A DNA stretch of 64,000 bases, taken from NCBI GenBank assembly GCA_946406115.1, contig OX291557.1:8402501-8466500 (forward strand). Reading direction: 5' to 3'. How positions within the stretch are numbered: position 1 is the first letter of the stretch; every line of letters starts with the position of its first letter. The notes beneath the pieces were generated by a model. That model ran no database searches. It worked only from the letters and a program-made list of their open reading frames with translations, and had not been told where the DNA came from. Positions 23,001 to 35,800 of this stretch are shown piece by piece. The stretch is from Apoda limacodes. Lineage: Eukaryota; Arthropoda; Insecta; Lepidoptera; Limacodidae. A program made the position numbers and the translations under genes.

Positions 23001-23369
23001 CAAAAACAAAAAACAATAAAGTCAAAACACACCTACTAAACCCTTCATAAAAGTAAAAAATCCACTTAAATAGCTGGAACAATAACCTAAGTATTTTCTT
23101 CTGCTATTCTACTTTTGCTAGCTTTCTTTGCTAAAAAACTTTTGTCATTTCACTCCAAAGAGAGGGAAACACCTACATCAATGTTTCAGCATATTAAGAA
23201 GTTTATTTTTTATAGTTTAGTGGGTTTTTTAAAGTTGTTGTAATTTTTTTTCGCTATTTACCAATTTTCATAAGTGTAAAATAAGGTCAAGGCCATTTTT
23301 CACTATATTTCTTAACTTAGAATCAAACTTTAGAAAATCTTAAGAATAAATGTTTTACTTACAAGTCAT
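20093..23369 (-). CDS. Secreted chitin-binding (peritrophin-A/CBM14) protein with Glu-Pro, His and acidic-dibasic repeats
   Basis: Three minus-strand exons: 23363-23369 (ATG ACT T, donor GTAAGT), 21775-21989 and 20093-21658. The joins keep frame and give about 595 residues. The N-terminus is a signal peptide ([18 protein letters not shown]). One CBM14 domain follows with six cysteines spaced 14-5-9-12-8 (C-VENC-YFQC-LMQC-VC-ERC), exactly the type-2 chitin-binding pattern. The rest is low complexity: about 80 residues of (EP)n with a few Q, A and L changes; acidic linker; a His-rich block ([15 protein letters not shown]); and about 300 acidic residues punctuated by basic clusters such as [18 protein letters not shown] and [10 protein letters not shown]. 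The tail is [15 protein letters not shown]. One CBM14 plus a signal peptide is the CPAP1 (cuticular protein analogous to peritrophin) layout, so a role in cuticle or a chitin-lined surface is inferred. The tiny first exon rests on splice consensus and phase only; exons 2-3 are firm. Confidence 0.85.
22298..22700 (+). repeat. Unclassified lepidopteran-type interspersed repeat in the chitin-binding gene intron
   Basis: Starts with GTGCGAGTCGGACTCGCGCA and GGGCTCCGTACAAAC, and ends with GACAGACGAACGGATGGACG, CAACAAAGTGATCC and AGGGTTCCG. The same modules recur at 45812-46795 and as fragments at about 9677-9725, 42257-42310 and 57893-57940. No coding capacity. Confidence 0.65.
22801..22856 (-). 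repeat. 5S rRNA-derived fragment
   Basis: On the minus strand: AGTTAAGCAACGTCGGGCTT, GGTTAGTACTTGGATGGGTG, ACTGC. This is the best 5S match in the window, with box A and box C nearly intact. The 5' half of 5S is missing and an AT-rich tail follows GGCACACTTT. Confidence 0.75.
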
Positions 23370-23963
23370 GTTGATCGCAGGATGTCACCTGTCACTGGTA
23401 CGATCCTAAGACAAAGTAAGATGGACCGCGGAAAGGTTTCAATTTTATCGAGATCGACGTATCTGAAGATCGAATGATAACGTCAAACAATACCTGCAGA
23501 TACGCGCCAGATATTGTCCATCAACCACTTATCTGTTTACAACCTTAAGCCGGAGTTCCTCTATTGCGATTTCAACGCACTTGTCCATAAGATTTTTTAT
23601 GTTTATGCGTTAGATGGATGACTGCCTATTTGCAAATATTTCTGAGATCATCTGTGTTTCACAGAGCACATTAAACCGTCAGTCCTGGCTGTTGTTATAT
23701 GATAGCAGTCGGTAGGCCAAAGCCTTATATTATAGGTAGATCAAAAATTCAATAGCCCTGGCTCGAAAACGTTTGCCAATTGCTACTGGTCCAGTTAGGT
23801 GGTCTAAGCCTCCTTTCTCTGAAGAGCGCCCTGTGCCCCTGTAGCGAAAAAAAATGGCTAACGCATCAACATTAAAAAAGCTTTCTTGTAGGCGATTGAT
23901 TTTGGACTACGCAATAAATTATAAATTTATTTATTCATATAATAGATGTGTTTATTCTTTTTT

Positions 23964-24850
23964 CCTCCCCTCTCACTTTTCGGTCCTGCTATTCCTTGGC
24001 AAAAAAGGCCAAATATCTCGGATAGGATAGGCGTTTGAACCTCCGCGATCACACCAAAATAGTGAGAGACCAGGCCGCTTTTGTCATCGGTCGTCTATAT
24101 CCCATGATAGGCAAGTACAGTAAGATGTCGCTTAGAAATAAGCTGACTCTTTACACCACTTGCATCCGCCCCATACTAGCATATGCTAGCGTCGTTTATG
24201 CGTTATCTAAACGCAATCTCCACAAACTCCAGACCCTTCAAAACCGCTTTCTCAGAGCGGCCTCCGGAGCCTCCTGGTACGTCCGCAATGCGGACCTAGA
24301 CAGGTACTTTGAGCTCCCCATGATTCCCCAATATTTCAAAGACCTGGAAGTTCGCTTTTTCGAGCGTACACAAAATCACACGAATCGATTAATTGTGCAA
24401 TCCACAACGTATCATCCCCCCGACCGACCTCGGCACAGTCGTAAAACTATTGTTGGGCGGCCTCGGCACGTACTAACGGCCCAGATAACGATCTCGCTGT
24501 CCGGGTAACGAGATTAGTCTCTACGACCACCCCTAAACGTCCTGGGTTCATCGGCGCCCGAAAGGATACACGAGTTATCAAAGAGTGCCGGGGTGCTTTA
24601 CGCCCCCACTAAATTGCGACCGCAGCCGCGTAACGGAGAACTCCCTCCTACACCTACATCAATGTTTCAGCAGATTAAGAAGTTTATTTTTTATAGTTTA
24701 GTGGGTTTTTTGGCGCTGGGTGTCCTGGCGCTGACCACCTTCGGGCTCGAGACTCACGACTTACGAAGGGACGCCCCCGAGAGCGACAACCCAAGCCGAG
24801 ACTCCCCCTGCTGCAACAGCCAACTGCATTGTCAGTTCGATAAAAAAAAT
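23964..24850 (+). mobile_element. 5'-truncated second copy of the Jockey-type LINE
   Basis: Matches 15457-16320 of the long copy: the RT C-terminal frame at 24035-24508 repeats GRLYPMIGKYSKMSLRNKL, LQTLQNRFLRAASGASWYVR and PQYFKDLEVRFFERTQNH, and the 3' end has CGAGAGCGACAACCCAAGCC and a short A-run at about 24841. Truncation at about 23964 is typical of incomplete reverse transcription. A 62-base segment at 24650-24711 is foreign to the long copy and matches 23169-23230. Confidence 0.88.
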
Positions 24851-24989
24851 CTTTTTTCGATACATTATTTAACATTTATTTTTAATAAATCTTACCTTCA
24901 AGGGAAGATGTTAATTGCCACGGGTATTGTTACTTTTCCCAAGTTTAAACCAGTATTCGATTAGTAAAGTAAAGTTTAAAGTAGTATTA

Positions 24990-26518
24990 AAATAGTGTAG
25001 TTGTCTGACATTGGTGCACAATTCCTGTGTCTCTAGGAGGCATCTTAATTTATTTTGTAAAGAAAGAAAATGTAAATTAGCATGGCCGGTCGCAGGTATA
25101 AGGAAGTAAGGTATACGAATAACAGAAGTTCATATTGAAATGTAAGCTCTCTCTCTAGCTATCGAAGCTTTAATTTTGTGCTATCTACTCGAATTAGGCA
25201 AAAGAATTGCAGGATTAATTAATCTATAGCTGATATTGATTTGTAAACGCAAAGTTACAACCCCCACCCTCAGATGCATAACGGAAGTTACGAATAAGTT
25301 TATATTCTTATTGGAGTAGATGTAGAATTGATATGACTACATATGCCCTGGCTGATTATTATTTGCGTAAATACTGAGCAATCTACCATTAACCTAGCTA
25401 TGTTCTAACTAACCTAGTATAGCGGACGTTGTTCTACTCTGTCCGGTGCTACATTTCCCTATGGACTTTTTTTATTTTTGCTCGGCTTCTAAAGGTCGTA
25501 ACGTAATTTTAACTGGCCTAGAAGCCCAGAAAATAAGGCTATTAAATTCAAAAAGATTTTTTAAATTCGACTAGTAGTTCTAGAAAACAAAAAAAAAACA
25601 ATCAAACGCTCCGGCTTAATTATATTAGTACATATAGATTATATTTCAGTATTTGGGTTTATTAACCATGGGTATCAATTATTTTTTAAAAATCAATAAC
25701 CGACCTTTCGTTTTTACTAAATTTTTTCCCTACCTCGTTATCTTATCGTTATATTCTTAATATGAAGTTAGCGGGTATAACATTTATTACATAAAATGTA
25801 AAGTAACCGTAAGTAAGGCTAGCAAGTTACTGTTCTAGATTTAATATAACTCATTTGATATAATGGTAATAAATTAATTTATGATTAAACGCTAAGCTGT
25901 CCTCCAATTTGAAAAATATTTGTGTCACAAAAAAGAACTCTATCAGCATTTTCACTCAACGCCTATAAGGTAAATTTCAAGCGCGTAGGGTACCCTCTTA
26001 ATAAAATAAATGGTGTATTTAAAAGTTTCGAGATTCTTAGCAAAATAAAACAACTTCAATTTAAAATTTAAGGCCTTAAATACTTTTATATTCAGATTGC
26101 TACTAACAACCGACTTTGCTTGATTTTGAGTTTTTTCTGTGTTACAACCCTTGCCAATTCTGTCGCAGTAAGTCGACTTAATGAGATCGCATTTTATATC
26201 AATTTCGACGGTTAGCAGAAGCTACTTATATATCAGTTACATTCCCCGTAACCTTGTGCTTCATACGTATCACAACTATCACAAGTCATGCGAATGTTGC
26301 AAATCATAAAGTCAAGTACTTATAAATGTTTTTTATCATCAACTTAAATCGTCTTAAATGATATCCAGGATTTAATTTGGCAGACAATAATGCCAATATC
26401 TTGATATCTTGTAAACAATGGGATGCTATGTTTCACGATTACATTTTATACTTATGTATATGATAACTGCATACATCATAAATGTAAAAAAATATTATAG
26501 CAGATGAAATCAAAAGAT
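24990..26518. other. Non-coding stretch
   Basis: AT-rich sequence without open frames, tandem repeats or element ends that I can recognise. Confidence 0.5.
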
Positions 26519-26520
26519 TA

Positions 26521-26592
26521 TCCTCGAGCCGGGACTTGAACCTGCAACAATCCTTACAGTCCATGTAAATCTACAAATTGAGCTATCGAGGC
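26521..26592 (-). pseudogene. tRNA-Tyr(GTA)-derived sequence, probably a pseudogene
   Basis: 72 bases on the minus strand: acceptor GCCTCGA pairs with TCGAGG at six of seven positions; A box TAGCTCAATTTG; anticodon-loop core GGACTGTAAGG with GTA; B box GGTTCAAGTCC; and a CGGCTCGAGGA end like insect tRNA-Tyr. The D, anticodon and T stems have mismatches, and there is no tRNA-Tyr intron. It is therefore a decayed or retroposed copy. Confidence 0.65.
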
Positions 26593-27099
26593 ACAACTCT
26601 GGCCAATTATTAGTTCTATGTATTGATGTAGTAGGACGTTATAAGTTACTAGGAGTTGTTTATTACTACATACAGCTACATAAGACTGCCAAATTTCCAA
26701 ATATTTTAAATAATGAATAATAGTTCTATTAGAAATATCGTATATATTTATTTAAACGAGTTATTCTTGTACATAATATATTTGCGTATCTCGGAAACGG
26801 CTCTAACGATCTGAATGAAATTTACATTCGTTATGTATATGTCATTAATACGTTTTTACTTTTTAAATTTACCTGTATCGTTTAATTAGTTTAGTTTAGT
26901 TTTAGTTTGGTAGTTTTAAAAAAAACGCACAGGTACTTTGCATAAAATTATTAAGTTCTTACCACGTCGAAGTTTTAAGCTTCGGATATTTCGATGTAGT
27001 TACAAGCACCATAATCGCGGGATAACTCCACTGTATGTAATACTATCGAAGTATTAAGTAAGTCGGTGGTGAGGAGACCCTGCATACGTCAAGAAAAAA

Positions 27100-27430
27100 A
27101 AAAGCGTATGTGAAGTTCACAATCCGCACTGGGCCTGCGTCTGCGTGTGGTCTATGGCCCAAATCACCCTCGCTTATGAGGGTAGGCCGTGCCTCAACAG
27201 TGGGGACGTATGAAGGCTGGCGAGATTAAGTAAGTATTATTTAAGTAACGAGGTTTTCTCTAAGGACTACAGTATGGGGTTCTTTCAGAAAGAAGTTATG
27301 GATATTTGAAGGGTCGGCAATGTGCGAGTGATGCCCCTGGTGTTACAAGCGTCCATAAGGCCACGGTGACTGCCTGCCATCAGGTGGACCGTGTGCTTAT
27401 TTGCCACCTTAGTGGTATAAAACAAAAAAA
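27100..27430 (+). mobile_element. LINE 3'-end remnants (two tails)
   Basis: 27100-27200 carries a common insect LINE tail (CAATCCGCACTGGGCCTGCG, CTCAACAGTGGGGACGTAT). 27235-27430 is the 3' end of the CR1/Rex1-like family seen elsewhere here: AAGGACTACAGTATGGGGTT, GAAGGGTCGGCAA, GGCGGACCGT-like GGTGGACCGTG and TTGCCACCTTAGTGGTATAA followed by As. Confidence 0.7.
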
Positions 27431-27539
27431 AAGTATCAGGAGCTCAAACCTTTCAGTACCTAATTACGGTAAGAACCTTACTTAAATCTCGTCAACTTAA
27501 AATAAATCTAATTACTTATATTATAAATGTGAAAGTTTC

Positions 27540-27930
27540 GTCTGTGGCCTATGGACGCTTGTAACACCAGGGGTGTCACTCGTGCGTTGCCGACCATTTA
27601 AAAATCTAATAAGTTTTTTCTTGAAGAACCGATACTGTAGTCCTTAGAGAAAACCTTGGCAGGGAGCTCATTACACAACCCAAGCGTTCGCGGGAGGAAG
27701 TTTCTCTGAAACCGCACTGTACCCGACGATTTAGGTTCTAAAGTGTGTAATGAATGCCCTGTCGATGGAATAACATCTCATCATACAAGCTGTAGAAGTT
27801 AGAACACACACAGTGAGGTAGTCTCTCCCCAGACTTAAGGGCTCGATACTGCTTGTGAGTTTTGGGATCATCGACAATTGTCACAGCCAGCTGTTTAAAG
27901 CGGTTGAACCGAGTCAAAAGGGCCAAAATG
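27540..27930 (-). mobile_element. CR1/Rex1-like LINE 3' fragment, opposite orientation
   Basis: Minus-strand copy of the same 3' region, including a degenerate frame (27738-27926) with RLPHCVCSNFYSLYDEMLF and HRQGIH, corresponding to RRDFASLCVFYRLYNG and HRQGIHSHTLEP at 51597-51800. It lies tail-to-tail with the plus-strand tail just left of it. Confidence 0.7.
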
Positions 27931-27939
27931 GTATAGACA

Positions 27940-28980
27940 TAGACATAGACAGATATTTATTTGGCACCAAAGACACTCGAACAATACCTACAGGACAAAA
28001 TATCTAATACAAGCACATTTAAGCACAAAAAGCTATTAACAAAGCAACACTTATTAAAATAACAACGATTACATTTACAGAAAAACTATAAAACAAAATG
28101 TGGGAGTGCTATGATGTCAATAATTGGACAGCGTCCTAGCTTGAGGTGCAACACGAATTTTAAGGCTATGGCATACCCTAGCAAAAGCGTGCCGTTTTAA
28201 CCAGTGACAAAGACGTATCACACTATGACAGCATACAAAGAGCTACAGTTTCACGTACGATAGGTGCTAGCACGTGACCTCACGTTGAAAATCTCGATTT
28301 TCTCGATTTTTTGTCGGTACAAAATTCAAATTATTATTTACATCTATGAAATAAGTAAATTCACTTGGTCACATTAATATGTATTTTATTAAATAAGAAT
28401 GAAGTTGATATCACTCTTTGTTTTCCGAGCAATTTGAATTAAAATCCAAAAATAGAGTGTCGGAATAAAAAAAAATCTAATTTTTTTAATGGCCATTTTT
28501 TTTAAATATTAGCAAATCTACTTAATTAAGGTATGAGCTATAACTTATATTTTCAAGTCAAAAAGTGTTCTCAGGACTGTAACAAAATTAATCAAATTCT
28601 TGCAAACTTAACTCGTTTTGGTATGCCATCACAGCGCTGAATTTCAGTGATGCCCGAGAGGGAGGTGTATTCGCGAGACTGTCGTGTGTCTAATGTAACA
28701 TAAATATCTTTAATAGTTTTGTGGGGCTCTTGGGTTTTGCATCAAGGTCAACAGATACTCTAAAACTTCAAAAACCCAGGTTTTGATTGTTTTCGCTTTA
28801 TATGAGTTTTGAAACCTATCTCTAAACTAAATTTCAACTACTACTTATTACTAGTTCTATTTTTTTCTAGACTTGAAATTGTACGGCTTCTGTGAGCATA
28901 TTATTTATGTTTTTATAAATTACTTAGTGCTGCGAGACAGAGGGGTGCAAATATGCCGAAATACTTCTAGAAAAGAATGG
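27940..28980. other. Non-coding stretch with a short hexanucleotide repeat
   Basis: An ATAGAC repeat at about 27934-27951 leads into sequence resembling a LINE 3'UTR (GATATTTATTTGGCACC). No frame or domain is recognisable in the rest. Confidence 0.35.
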
Positions 28981-28984
28981 TACT

Positions 28985-29361
28985 GAAAGATTTGATTGTT
29001 TGTTTGTATTAAATAGGCTCCGAAACCACTGGACTGATTTATAAAATTCTTTTACCATTAGAAGCCGACATTATCCCTGATGAACATAGGCTACTTTTTA
29101 CCGCAGGAAAATGCTTCATTCCTACGAGAAAACGGGTAATAAGACACCGGGTATTAAGAATTATCCTTCCGTACTTATCTTTATCTCATAATTTCTAAAC
29201 GGCTAAACCGATTGGGTTGAAATTTTATTTGGTTACTTCCATGGTTTCACAGACACGAATGGCAAGATTTGATTGTTTGTTTTTTTCTATAATTGAGGAG
29301 TTGCTGTAAGAACCGACTTCTATAACTTTTTAGCGCGGGCGAAGCCGCTGGCAGAAGCTAG
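28985..29361 (+). mobile_element. Helitron-like (Lep1-type) non-autonomous element, diverged
   Basis: The 3' end is GCGGGCGAAGCCGCTGGCAG then AAGCTAG|T: a short hairpin (GCGG..CCGC type) followed by CTAG before T. Internal phrases (AAACGGCTAAACCGATT, GGAGTTGCTGTAAGAACC) match other copies. The 5' end is unclear. Confidence 0.5.
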
Positions 29362-29870
29362 TAGGTAATATTTTACCTTTAAAATTACAAGGTACCAAAC
29401 TACTTTAGACTATATTTGTTGGAGTTGAATTTCAAGGCCCAACTGCATGGCTCGACCTCGCTGGAAAAGATCAAAATTTCATGTTTGTCTGTGCTAAGTT
29501 GTCTTAATGGATATAGAGGGTTTATCAACCTCATTCACGGAATACCTTCTTGAGGCGTCATCGAACCAAACCGGAATTTGCTATAAATAACATGTTTATT
29601 GTATGTACAACATTAAGTACCTAAATAAATGTTTATAATTTGGCCCTTTGTTACAAATTTAGGTACAAATAACTAAAAATATCAGTACGTCATAAATATG
29701 TATATAATAATGTTCCATTTTACAAAAGTACACTAATCGTTGTTACAGCTCTTTGAGGGCAAGTTCCTTGCTTATTTTTGTAAACCTTTTTTTTATGATT
29801 TATTTCATTAAGTTTTTTTAACGAATAATTATTAGTTTTTATTATAGAAATAAAGATAAAACATAAAATT

Positions 29871-32800
29871 ATGAAGTGTTTAATTATTATATGGAGTGTT
29901 TTGCTAGCAGTACAGTCGTTGGAAAGTTCTCAGGCCTTAGAGGGATACCCCCAGGGATTTTTGTCAGATTGTAAGTAATTCTTAAATTAATTAATAAGTT
30001 TGTTATTGTATATTAAAAAACAAACGGGCGAAACCTCGCGGTTTTCTATTTTTAATCCATAACTCCTTATCAACTAGTAGCGAGAACATAATTTAGTACA
30101 CAAAATGTTAAGTATCTATAGAGCTATAGAATTACTGTTACATAATTTCTATATCTTATAAGATATAATTGTAACTAATTAATTTCCACTTTTGACGCAA
30201 AGCTGTTTGCCAATTTGTAAGATATTTTGTTACAGAAAATTGAATTATGTATTTTAGATAAACATCGTCGATTTCAGCACAGAGCCCATAAAGCAAATGA
30301 ATATGCGTATTGGGGGTCCTCTTAATCAGTTTTTGAAATTGTCATTTTCTAAACACAAGTAAAGTTAAAAAAACGGTTCATACTAAAGTTATTTTATTGC
30401 ACACTATCTGACCCGCTTTGTTTTTTTTTTTGATAACTGGCGCGACGCAAATTGTGAAAGGGTTGTACTAGTTCAGAAACCTTCCCCAGCGTTTACACAA
30501 AATAATTTCAATACAATCGGTTTACCCTTAGTACGCGAGTCCGACTCGCACCTCACCAGTTTTTTCTCTCTCAGTAACGTTCCCCGGCGTGTGCACAGCA
30601 ACTTACAAAAATTGCATTATAATCGTTTTACCTTTAGTGCGTGAGTCCGACTCGCACGTGAGCCTTTTTTCCTTATATATAAATCTTGCTCTAACAATAA
30701 CAAACACAACAAGAGAGAATTATCCAAATCGGTCCATTCGATTTCGAGAGTCCGACTAGGACTCGACCCTCTTCTTCTTACATATAACAAAAAAGAACAC
30801 AAAAAAAAGAATTATTCAAACCGGCCCATCCTTCTCGAAGTTTTGTGAGGCTAACAAACGTCAATTGATTTTTATATATTTATGTCGCAGCCATTTGGTT
30901 AAATTAGCCAATTAGAACCGCACAGATAATTATATGAAACAGACGAGAACGCTTTGCTCTCTCCGCATCTTCGTTACCACAATAGAAACTGAACCTAACC
31001 CAACATACATGACTTATACAGTGCGATTTCTGTTCCTTTCTTTTTAACACTTTACGATCTGCCTAGGCGTCCAATTAACTGGCTAATTTAACCAGATAGC
31101 TGCGACATATAGAATACATGGTTCGGGAGATAAGACAATGTTTACTAAATTGTAGCCCCTGACGACCAATATTAAGTTAACGAGTATGTAGTTTTGAAGA
31201 TATAAATAATATCTTTAAAACGATTTATTTAATAAAATTATATTCTCATTTCAGATAAAAATTACAATATGCTACAGAGCAACAAACTTTTCTGACCCGG
31301 TGTATGGTCGTTAGTGTCGTATAAGTTCACACCATTTTAATATGGAAACTGTAGTTTTGATTTTTCACCAATGGGTACGCTTCCGTATGCAAAATGCTAC
31401 GTGAAATGGAATATACATATGCTCAATAATGACGATGTTACGGTTATTAATTTTATTATAGCACTATATTGTAATTTTACAAAATGATATATATTTATAA
31501 GCAATGCCGTAGGTAAAGCACTGTGTTACTAACCTCATTCACTAAAATAAATCCTTATATATAGGGGTGTCCTTATAGACTATAAGTTATAGTCAAACAT
31601 ATGTGTATACAAACATGCATACATATACCGTCATTTACATAATGTTGCTCCACAGAATTCCATGCACTTAATATTCGTTTTTTTTTAAATTTACTTACAT
31701 AAACTTTTACTTTAACCTTCTTTTTAGGTCCTGGGTCTCATATCCCGTTGCAGGTTCCGAGGAAAGCTCTGAACCATATCGCCATCACGGTCTTTGGACC
31801 TGGCAACATTCTAACAGCAAAGCATGTCCAATACTCCTTTTACCATATGAAAGATCTTGCCAAAGATGCTAATATGAACTTCAGTAGTCCGACTATGATG
31901 TACATAGGAGGCTATTTGATAGACAATCCAGGGTCACCAGCAGCACGAGTGATCGGAAAACGTTACAAGGATTTAGGATACAATGTATTGGTGTTGGATC
32001 TTCACAGTTTCAACACATATTTTTATCCTACGTGAGTATTTTGGTGTTAAAGAATAAGTAAAAAAAACGTGTTTTTCAAAAATTGCGTTTTTTAGATAGA
32101 ACCTTATAAGTAAACTTAAAAAGCAAATCCCTACCTAAATAAAAAATTTAATCCAAATCGTTAGAGCTGTTTACGAGATACCTAACCTACGCAAATATAT
32201 CATAAATGAATGAAATGAGAAGAATACAAAAATGAATGAGTATAATATAATACATTAGATATTTACAATACATCGATTTTGCCGACTTGCAGCGTCATGC
32301 AAATCTTAACATAATATATAGATGTTTTTATATTGTTTATAATAAGCAATTTTTTTACAGACTTCCAAATAACTAAATTGATACTCTTACAAAAATGTAA
32401 ATACAAAAATATCTATAATTTTTTTTATCTATTTAGCTTTGATACTATGTCAATTTCTTATTACATATTCAAAAATAAATTTTATCACACATAATTGCAA
32501 TTTTACTACCTATCTAATTTGCAAAGATTGTTTAATGTAGTATACTACAAAAGTCAAGGAAAATAGAAATGTCAAATTATAAAATAATTAAATATTGATA
32601 ATAAATGTTTCATTACATAACTCAAAAGTATGATTTGATGTTTTACGTAATTTACTTTATCTTGACATTTAATCAATATAGATATGGCATCAGCAAATAG
32701 CTTACAGTGGTGACTGGTAATATTTGGGAGGTCGTCGATATAAAGTAAAAATAATACTGGCCTGAGTATAGCTCCTTGAGGCACACCATTTCGAATTTCT

Positions 32801-35800
32801 CCGATCCTTCTCAGTAGTTTCTATTCTATTCAGTAGTTTGTTGTTGTTCGTTTATTCTCTCAATTTGAAAATATTGTGTACGATTTTCTAGTTAACTTTT
32901 AATACAAATGCCATAAGTTTTTATATTTTTGAAATATTTTTTGGGACATACACAAATAAATGCTTTAGACAGATTGCAGATCTATTCTAGATTGCAGTGA
33001 CTGGCATTTAAATATTAAATGTTATAAAAAATATTTTCACATAATTTTCTTTATTTTGCCTCAGACATTGTGTGACCCACTGCAGGAGCAAAGTCAAAGT
33101 CAAAGTCAAAATGGTTTATTCAAATAAGGATTTTACAATCACTTTTGAATCGTCAAAGTTATAAAATATTATTTCACCCGCCGGTTCACAATGTTGTTGA
33201 TTTCTACCGACAAGAATCCGGCAAGAAACTCTTTTAAAAACATTACCAATAATACAAACTAAAAATACAATTAATGTTTTAAATAAAAAAAATTTAGCCG
33301 TACAATTTTATGTTATTTCCATTTTAATTTGGTTTACCTATGCATCCTGTAATTGAGCATCGTCAGTCCCAAGGATATTTATCATTTACATAGTCTGAAA
33401 TATTGTAGTATGCCTTTTTATGAAGTACCTGCTTGATAAAAGATTTAAATTTACTTATTGATAGATTTTGAATTTTATTGGGAACTTTGTTGTAAAAGTG
33501 TATACATTGCCGCATAAAAGAGTTACTTATTTTGTGTAGACGTGTATCATGCACCAACAGCTTATTTTTACTTCTAGTATTTACTTTGTGAACGTCACTT
33601 TTCTTGCTGAAACTATTGATTGTACATATAAAAGATTTTCATATATGTACTGCGACACTAAAGTTAAAATTTTTACTTCCCTAAACCTATCCCTCAGAGA
33701 TATCCTAGATCCTAATTTATAAATAGCACGAATTGCCCTTTTTTGTAACAAAAATATTGTATTTACATCAGCAGCGCTACCCCACAATAGGATACCATAT
33801 GTCATTAAACTATGGAAATAGCTAAAATATACTATTTTTGCAGTGTCGACATCGGTCAATTGTCTTATTTTCTTGATCGCATACACAGCAGAGCTAAGTT
33901 TTTTGGCTAGGTTATGAATATGAGGACCCCATTGAAGTTTGGAGTCCAGTGTTATGCCAAGAAAGACTGTTGAATTAACAAGTTCTAATTGCTCGCCATT
34001 AATATTAATACATGTCTGTTTCTGACTAACATTTGGTAATGTAAATTTAACACATTTGGTTTTTTTTTCATTAAGTAACAAATTATTAGCGTTAAACCAA
34101 TTTACAATTTTAGAAAGGGCATTATTTAATTCATTATACTATGTCTGCCGTCTCTTAATTTTAAAAAGCAAAGAGGTATCATCAGCAAATAAGACAATGT
34201 CATGGTTTTTTACATGATATGGGAGATCATTAATGTAAATAAGAAATAGAAAAGGACCTAAAATTGAGCCCTGAGGGATCCCATAGTGACTGCTGATCCC
34301 GGAGATCTTTCACCGTTGACATCTATTTTCTGTACTCTCCTACTCATATAGGATGTCAAAAGGTCGAGAGCTTTGCCTCTAATACCATAGTGATGTAGCT
34401 TCCTGATGAGATTTTCATGTTGAACACAGTCAAATGCCTTAGATAAATCACAAAACACTCCAAGGGCGTCATGCGAATCCTCCCAGGCGTTATATATATT
34501 TTTTAATAGTGCCACTCCTGCATCGGTTGTGGAACGGCCTTTCATAAAGCCAAACTGTTTACTACTAAGTAGCTCATTAATACAGAAATGGCTAAACATT
34601 TGACAAAGTATGATTTTTTCAAAAACTTTACTGAGTATAGGTAGTATTGAAATAGGCCGAAAATTATTAGGATCTGTTGAACTACCTGATTTAAAAAGAG
34701 GTATAACTTTGCTAAGTTTCATCTCATCAGGAAACACAACACTATCAACACAACTATTAAAAATTATGGCTAAGGGTTGTGCTATAACATGAATTATTGA
34801 ATATATAGTTTTTACAGAAAGTCCCCAAAGGTCTGTGGTGTTTTTAATTTCTAATGTTTTAAATGTATTAATGATATCCGTAGGATTAATGTTTTTAAAT
34901 ACAAAGGGAACGTTACATTCAGGAACACTAGTTTTTAATAATTTTTCTGCTAAGATTGGACTTGAGTTTAGATGTTCAGTTGTTTTGAATGGAATATTCC
35001 TAAAAAACTGTTCAAAGGCAACTGCTACCTCAGAATTTGTTTTAAAACTAGCATCATCTACAATCAACTCAATGGCCTGACAAGAATTCCTAGTTTTACC
35101 AATTTCATTATTTATTATGTTCCATGTAGTTTTTATTTTATTTGTTGAATTTTTTACTTTATGTCTGAGGTGAATTGCTTTTGCAACAAGACAGACCTTT
35201 TTAAAGGTTTTTGAGGATTTTATTTAAATATTCCATAAATATTTGGCTATTATTATATGTTTTTTCTTTATATAATTCATACAGTTTACGCCTACTTTTA
35301 TGAATACCTGGGGTAGCCCATTCACTAAAACTAAAGCGACTGGAAATAAGTTTCTTTTTTGCAGTAAATATTTTATTATACTCTGTAGTAATAGTGTCAA
35401 GAACAGTATTGTACATATCATTTGGGTCGCCATTATAAAGCACATCTGGAAGTTTATGCATTAAGTTAGATTTAAATGATTCAACCCGTTTAGTTGTTAT
35501 TGGAATAAATTTAATTTCTTCTCCTTAACGAAAAGGGCTAAGACTGCCACAGTACACCGCGCTGGCCTTGGCCCAGTGCGAATAGGCAGACATTTATCGA
35601 CATTTAGTGACTTCTGAACTGTCTGAAGTTTTCAAGCCGCCCAAAAGGCAGCTTATTTGACTTTCACTATGACTAATATACATTTAGGACTATATACCCC
35701 ATCTCTTATTTCAGGACAGTGCGGTACATGAAATCCATCGGGACCCACATAGCTAAGATGATGGTTAACCTAACAAAAGAAGGTTTGGATCCTAAGACTC

